Origin: Proteromonas lacertae
Taxonomy: Eukaryota > Sar > Bigyra > Opalinata > Proteromonadidae
Assembly (NCBI GenBank): GCA_002245135.1
Contig: NGBS01000149.1
Location: 1-20,970 of the forward strand
Reading direction: 5' to 3'
DNA: 20,970 bases
Position numbers and translations under genes: made by a program. This document shows, one piece after another, positions 17,201-20,970 of this stretch. The notes below the pieces were generated by a model. The model made no database searches and had not been told where the DNA came from. It was given only the letters and a program-made list of their open reading frames with translations. The stretch's first letter is position 1. The number at the start of each line of letters is the position of its first letter.

Positions 17201-18330
17201 TATAGCTACATAATGTGAACCATAATCATTCTTTAATAGTAACAGGTTGACTATTCTATATTTTAATTCTTTACTCTGTTTGGATAGATGAATGGGAATA
17301 AATGTTTCTTTATTATTATCATTTCTATCTATATCTATGTAAAATATATTTACATTCAATTGATTTCTTTTTTCAAATTCATTTATTGATTTATAATCAG
17401 TTGCATCTACTGGATAATTAAGCATGTTCCATTCATGTTTCTTTTCAAATGATAAGTAGTTTTCAATATGATCTTTGTTATATTTAAATTTACAACTATA
17501 TAATGCTGTTTAAAACTGCCCACTTAAAGCATTGATTGTCTTCATTCATTAGATTAATAAAGCATTTATATCCTTGATATTTAGGAGGTAATGGGAATAA
17601 AGCAAACTGCCACGAATTACTCTAAACTTTGTAATATATATTTCAATCGTATTAACTCTAAGAAAAGATAAACCACTTTGTGGATGATTTGAATCTTGTT
17701 CTTCAGAATATTTGATTAAAAATACTCTCTAATATTTGAGTAATTTCTTCTTTGCTACTAAACTTTGTTATTTGACATATTCGAGATCTACTGTATATAG
17801 ATATTTCATCTTCTTCACTTTTAGATTCGTCAGGTGTATATATTGATCTAACATTGATGAAAAATTTAATCATTTGCATATCATTTGCCAAACTTGTAAC
17901 GTATCAACAATATCATAGTTTTTAATAAAATCTGAGTAACATTCTTGAGGTGTTATATATGTTTTATTATTAATTGATATAATAATTTTCTTGTTACTCC
18001 TTCTGATGATTTTTGTGATTCTAATGAATTTCTTATTCTGTTGCTAATATTTTGACTTGGTTTAGGAATAGAAGTTTTCATTAATCCTCCATATATATTA
18101 TAAGTATTATCATTATTAATGCTTCTTTTTTTGCTTATTTGAGATGTTACTTGATTTAATGAAGTTGATGATATTTTTCTTTTATTAATGCTTGTTTCTT
18201 GATGATTTAAAACAATTGTTTGGGCTAAAGGAGGTGGAGGTTGTTGTTGAATTACTTCACTATCATTACAACTGTTACCACTAAGGATGATGATAATGAT
18301 GTTTTTTATGATGCTTTCTTTTCTTTTCAT
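14263..18330 (-). mobile_element. Fossil Polinton-type (protein-primed) DNA polymerase B region
   Basis: This is a virus-like element remnant, read on the minus strand and clearly broken, with roughly half a dozen or more breaks. Parts still visible, from the amino-terminal side: a disordered Gln/Pro/Ser-rich region with basic clusters (about 18.3-18.0 kb); an N-terminal segment with a CPYC...H...H-type zinc finger (about 17.2-16.9 kb); an endonuclease VII-like Cys/His segment (HHDHFTG, about 16.55 kb); an exonuclease/linker part; and the polymerase palm. The palm shows motif A (DYNSLYPS, about 15.61-15.64 kb), motif B (KKLMNSLYG, about 15.06-15.10 kb) and motif C (TDTDS, about 14.78-14.80 kb). 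Endonuclease VII plus polymerase B is typical of Polintons and adintovirus-like elements. No capsid, integrase, protease or packaging ATPase part is visible nearby. Moderate age is likely, since motifs are kept while the frame is lost. Confidence 0.85.
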
Positions 18331-18564
18331 TTAAAGTTGTTTTTATTATTTTCAAAAATGCCTTTAATAACTTTTTTTCTTTTCCCATATTGCATATGAA
18401 TATCGTTAAATATAAAAGAAATATAAAAAAATAAGATCAAAATAATTATAATATATGATGGTTATAGATTTTAATTGGTTAAACATATGTTTTAAATTCT
18501 TTTCTATTTTCATTTTTCTGATAGAATATAACTAACTTATAATATCATTTCTCTTTCATAAATA
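18331..18564. promoter_or_regulatory. Gap between the fossil's start and a plus-strand gene
   Basis: This 234-bp AT-rich stretch separates divergent units, the polymerase fossil (minus) and the OB-like gene (plus). It is laid out like 2046-2217, where the other OB-like gene also sits head to head with a minus-strand gene. No specific motif was recognised. Confidence 0.35.
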
Positions 18565-19270
18565 ATGAGTAATGAAACACCTTACGAAGCTGCACCTGAT
18601 GTTGTATTATGTGAATACTTAAAAAGTCCAAAACTATGTAACAAATGGATTATAAAAGGAACAGTAGAGAAGATTGAAGTTCATAAGAATGAAAAAAGTC
18701 AATATGTTTTAATAACATTTGCTCATGATTTAAATCATCAAGTTGTTATAAATAATGGAAAAGATTGTGAAACTTATTCTGCGGATGAAGTTAAATATGT
18801 TTTAAAACAAATTTATGATAGAAAAAGAGAATGATTTTATAGAAAAAATCATTCGCAATTATTGATTAGTGTTGGTTGTCGTGAGTCTGAGTATGGTATT
18901 AAATACTTTCATAATTTCAACAGTATCATGGTTTGGAGCAACAGTAATTATTAATACCTCCAGATGTTGATAAAGGTTCTAAAATTGCAGTTAGTGTAGT
19001 TGATTATCAGATTTCTATTAAAATAATGGTCAGTCTAACTTTGTTAATCATCGTGTTTGTAGTGACATAGTTAGTTATGATGAGAATCCTGATTTAGTAA
19101 CAACAATAAGAAAGTCTAATGAGAAGAAAGCTAAGATAGTTATGAAAGATAAAGATTCTTTTCATACACCTGTTAGAGTTAAAAAGAATAACATAAAAAA
19201 GAATGATATTATAACTACTCATCAACCTTTTAAAAAGACTATAACTGGTGTAAACAAATGTATCTAAAGT
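18565..19270 (+). CDS. OB-fold-like protein, second copy; coding-like sequence continues past the first frame
   Basis: The clear part is an 89-residue frame (18565-18834). It contains CNKWIIKGTVEKIEV and then YVLITFAHD, which matches the start of the protein at 2218-2991 (NRKWVIKGVIKNI ... YIISIRI). The alternating hydrophobic pattern resembles the first strands of an OB fold. DNA up to about 19270 still looks coding on the plus strand, ending in a Lys-rich stretch (KSNEKKAKIVMKDKD ... HTPVRVKK), a basic tail like that of the other copy. The whole therefore looks like a worn or incomplete gene, possibly belonging with the polymerase fossil. A single-stranded DNA-binding role is inference from the pattern and neighbourhood. 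Confidence 0.5.
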
Positions 19271-19440
19271 AATTAACTACATAAAAGATGATGATATATC
19301 TGATGATGAACCATAAAAGTCTTAATAATAGCATTAATATTATTCTAATTATTGTGCTCTTAATTACATAAATAAAAATAAATTGTTTATGGTATATATA
19401 GCAAACATATATATATGTATAATTAATATCAATAATTAAT
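19271..19440. other. AT-rich gap, nothing recognised
   Basis: This is AT-rich sequence with TATATA runs and a small TTAATTA-rich palindromic stretch near 19420-19457. No gene, RNA or repeat family is seen. Confidence 0.4.
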
Positions 19441-19449
19441 TATTTCATT

Positions 19450-19895
19450 ATTAATTAAGTTTTACAACTTTATTATTCGAAGAATCATAAGTATTATTCT
19501 TAAGTTCTTCATATTTTCTCTTTTCTTATCTCTGCATTCATTACATGATTTATAGTGAACGCCATTAGGTTTTATATCAAAACAATCAACTGATTTATTC
19601 TTATTGCATGTTGAGCAGTGAAGTATATTATCTCTTCTAATGTAGATTCTTCTTGTTCAGGTTCAACACATTTAGCATTCCATTCAGGATCATCTTCATA
19701 TTCTTCTATTACTGAATAAATACCATCCAATAAATCTTTAAAAACACCTAATACACATGTTTTAATTAACATTATATTAGAATCATTATTTTCTTCTAAC
19801 GTTGCAGGTAGTGCATTCACAACTTCTTTCTCAGTGTCATTTGTGCTAGGCACATCTGAATTACTTAGTGACATTCTGTTTTTTAAAATACTCAA
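19450..19895 (-). pseudogene. Worn zinc-ribbon family copy
   Basis: A minus-strand frame starts with Met at 19895 and gives an Asp/Glu/Asn-rich N-terminus with a hydrophobic helix (IMLIKTCVLGVFKDLLDGI) and an acidic stretch (EEYEDDPEW). Below about 19640 the strand encodes a typical family module: CSTCNKNKSVDCF, then CNECRDKKR about 20 residues later, followed by a Lys/Asn-rich end. The module fits the CxxC...CxxC family of 542-1309, 1401-2045, 4624-5337 and 13305-13757. The copy looks broken as a whole, so it is recorded as a remnant. It lies in the block that also holds the polymerase fossil and may share its history. Confidence 0.55.
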
Positions 19896-20063
19896 AATCT
19901 CAAAGAAAACTATAAATAATAAAATAAAGACAAAATTGTTAACATAAACATATGAATACTATTTGCTAATAATATACCCCACCAAAAAGAAGAAGAAGAA
20001 ATAATAACTCTTTTATATTTTTAATTTATATCAATCTTATTTTTATGCAATAACATTATAATT

Positions 20064-20465
20064 CTAATATTTAATACCATTTAATATTATTTTGTTGATA
20101 ATGATGTTAAGAATTGGATGTCTTTCTAAATGGGTCTTTCCTTCTTTTGATTTTAACCATTCAATATAATTGTTATAATTAGGGAATACTCTCTTTTCAT
20201 CTCTTACATATACGCTTGGTTTATAATCATGTATCATTAAAGTATATCTTATTTCATCATATTGTGGAACTAAAGTTTGATGACACAAATAACGTTTTTC
20301 ATTACATTCTTTTGATACTGATTTATTAGAGGTGTCAGGTATTGAGCTTATTTTATGATTAAAATAGAGATAAAATCTACAATTATTGCATATATGTTTA
20401 TCTAAAAAGTCATCATTATTACTGAATGATTTAGATAAAAAATTAAAGTCAATTGAATTTGACAT
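20064..20465 (-). CDS. Unknown 133-residue protein with Cys cluster
   Basis: The protein is not recognised. The N-terminal 25 residues are Ser/Asn/Asp-rich. A CxxC pair (Cys26/29: HICNNC) and two further Cys (54 and 61) with nearby His could form one zinc site. The C-terminal half looks folded, with aromatic and charged residues (DEIRYTLMIHDYKPSVYVRDEKRVFPNY, given here as an approximate region, residues 70-98) and a closing hydrophobic helix (PILNIIINKIIL). It lies on the same strand as the worn zinc-ribbon copy downstream. The frame is intact and codon use resembles the other genes. Confidence 0.55.
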   Translation of the reverse strand: MSNSIDFNFLSKSFSNNDDFLDKHICNNCRFYLYFNHKISSIPDTSNKSVSKECNEKRYLCHQTLVPQYDEIRYTLMIHDYKPSVYVRDEKRVFPNYNNYIEWLKSKEGKTHLERHPILNIIINKIILNGIKY

Positions 20466-20705
20466 AATGATATATAATATAAATTTTGCAAAAGAATATG
20501 ATAGAAAAATATGAACTGAATAATTAATATAACTTAATTAACATCAGATTCACTTCACACTCTATCCCATTCTCTAAAAGCTAAAGCTTCTAATCAAATC
20601 ATCACATATATTATGATATATTGATTATTTAAACCATCTTAATTGTTACATATACATTCTCATCATGTTATTTCTATCATTACATATATCTAAATATTTA
20701 ATTCA
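20466..20705. other. AT-rich gap, nothing firm recognised
   Basis: This stretch probably holds the promoter of the gene at 20465 and the region downstream of the end paralogue. A TTCACTTCACACTCTATCCCATTC patch (20549-20572) is slightly richer in C than its surroundings. No gene is seen. Confidence 0.35.
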
Positions 20706-20927
20706 TTATAATATAATTGATTTAATAATTCTTGTAAATTCATCAAAAAATATTACTATTGGTGAATTTGTTTTTATTCCATATTTACATATATCATTGA
20801 TCCATTTATACAAATTTAAATATAAATTCGATACTTGTTCCTCTAATATATTACAAGTTATATTTTTAATGCTAATATCAATAGGTGATATATTATCATA
20901 TTCATATATTTTTATCAATTTGTTCAT
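20706..20927 (-). CDS. Member of the paired unknown family (copy 2)
   Basis: This 73-residue frame starts with Met at 20927. It shares with copy 1 (449 downwards) the MNK start, YEYDNI, a PID motif, a Cys near residue 25 and EEQVSNLYLNLYKWI. It continues with a hydrophobic stretch (SPIVIFFDEFTRIIKSIIL) and stops at 20706. The DNA also aligns beyond the protein: ACCAATAGTAATATTTTTTG here matches, with changes, 180-215 in the first copy. Both copies lie in the same orientation about 20.5 kb apart. The function is unknown. This copy may be shortened relative to an ancestral longer gene, because the other copy stays coding-like for about 50 further residues. Confidence 0.5.
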   Translation of the reverse strand: MNKLIKIYEYDNISPIDISIKNITCNILEEQVSNLYLNLYKWINDICKYGIKTNSPIVIFFDEFTRIIKSIIL

Positions 20928-20970
20928 GATATTAGAATGAAGTATATTGTCCCTATTTAAAAAAAAAGAA

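Noticed and set aside
14263-18330. Mitochondrial linear-plasmid polymerase
   Set aside because: The endonuclease VII-like and zinc-finger segments fit Polinton-type polymerases better, and neighbouring genes have spliceosomal introns, so the locus is nuclear.
1-20970. Retrovirus-like long terminal repeats formed by the two end genes
   Set aside because: The end copies are coding-like, diverged and lack TG...CA ends. No reverse transcriptase, gag or integrase is seen between them.

Overview
The window is AT-rich (by eye well over 70% A+T) eukaryotic nuclear DNA. It has spliceosomal GT-AG introns, many of them very short, low-complexity Asn/Asp/Lys-rich proteins, and TAA as the usual stop codon. 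A class C-like receptor fused to an RGS domain, a Polinton-type DNA polymerase B fossil and families of CxxC zinc-ribbon proteins together suggest an early-diverging fungus, perhaps of the Glomeromycotina kind. The species cannot be fixed from the sequence alone.

Layout. Left block (1 to about 6.72 kb): a partial gene with a paralogue at the far end of the window; two tandem zinc-ribbon genes (542-1309 and 1401-2045, minus); a plus-strand gene with an OB-fold-like start (2218-2991); two unknown minus-strand genes (3128-3484 and 3622-4515); a four-module zinc-ribbon gene (4624-5337, minus); a 158-bp tandem repeat; a Ser/Asp-rich gene with one 30-nt intron (5794-6447, minus); and a GC-rich repeat end at about 6.65-6.72 kb. 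Middle block (6.72 to 11.97 kb): an intact 11-exon receptor gene (7276-10674, minus; 970 residues: periplasmic-binding-protein-like ligand domain, Cys-rich linker, seven membrane helices, RGS domain), and upstream of it an unknown membrane/RGS-like gene (10872 to about 11788, minus). Right block (11.97 kb to the end): the repeat end in inverted orientation, then inverted paralogues of the Ser/Asp-rich gene (12302-13099, plus, four exons) and of the zinc-ribbon gene (13305-13757, plus), a broken Polinton-type polymerase region (about 14.26-18.33 kb, minus), a second OB-like gene (18565-18834, plus), a worn zinc-ribbon copy, an unknown Cys-containing gene (20064-20465, minus) and the second end paralogue (20706-20927, minus).

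Reading of the whole. Two related gene blocks lie head to head and enclose a host-like receptor locus. The blocks share a 23-bp GC-rich core (21 of 23 positions identical), the same first two genes in the same order, and matching upstream motifs. The OB-like gene pair and the end-paralogue pair tie the blocks together further. The simplest model is two diverged members of one poorly described mobile or virus-derived element family, in opposite orientation around a receptor gene. A large inverted segmental duplication is the main alternative. No capsid, integrase, packaging ATPase or transposase gene is recognisable.
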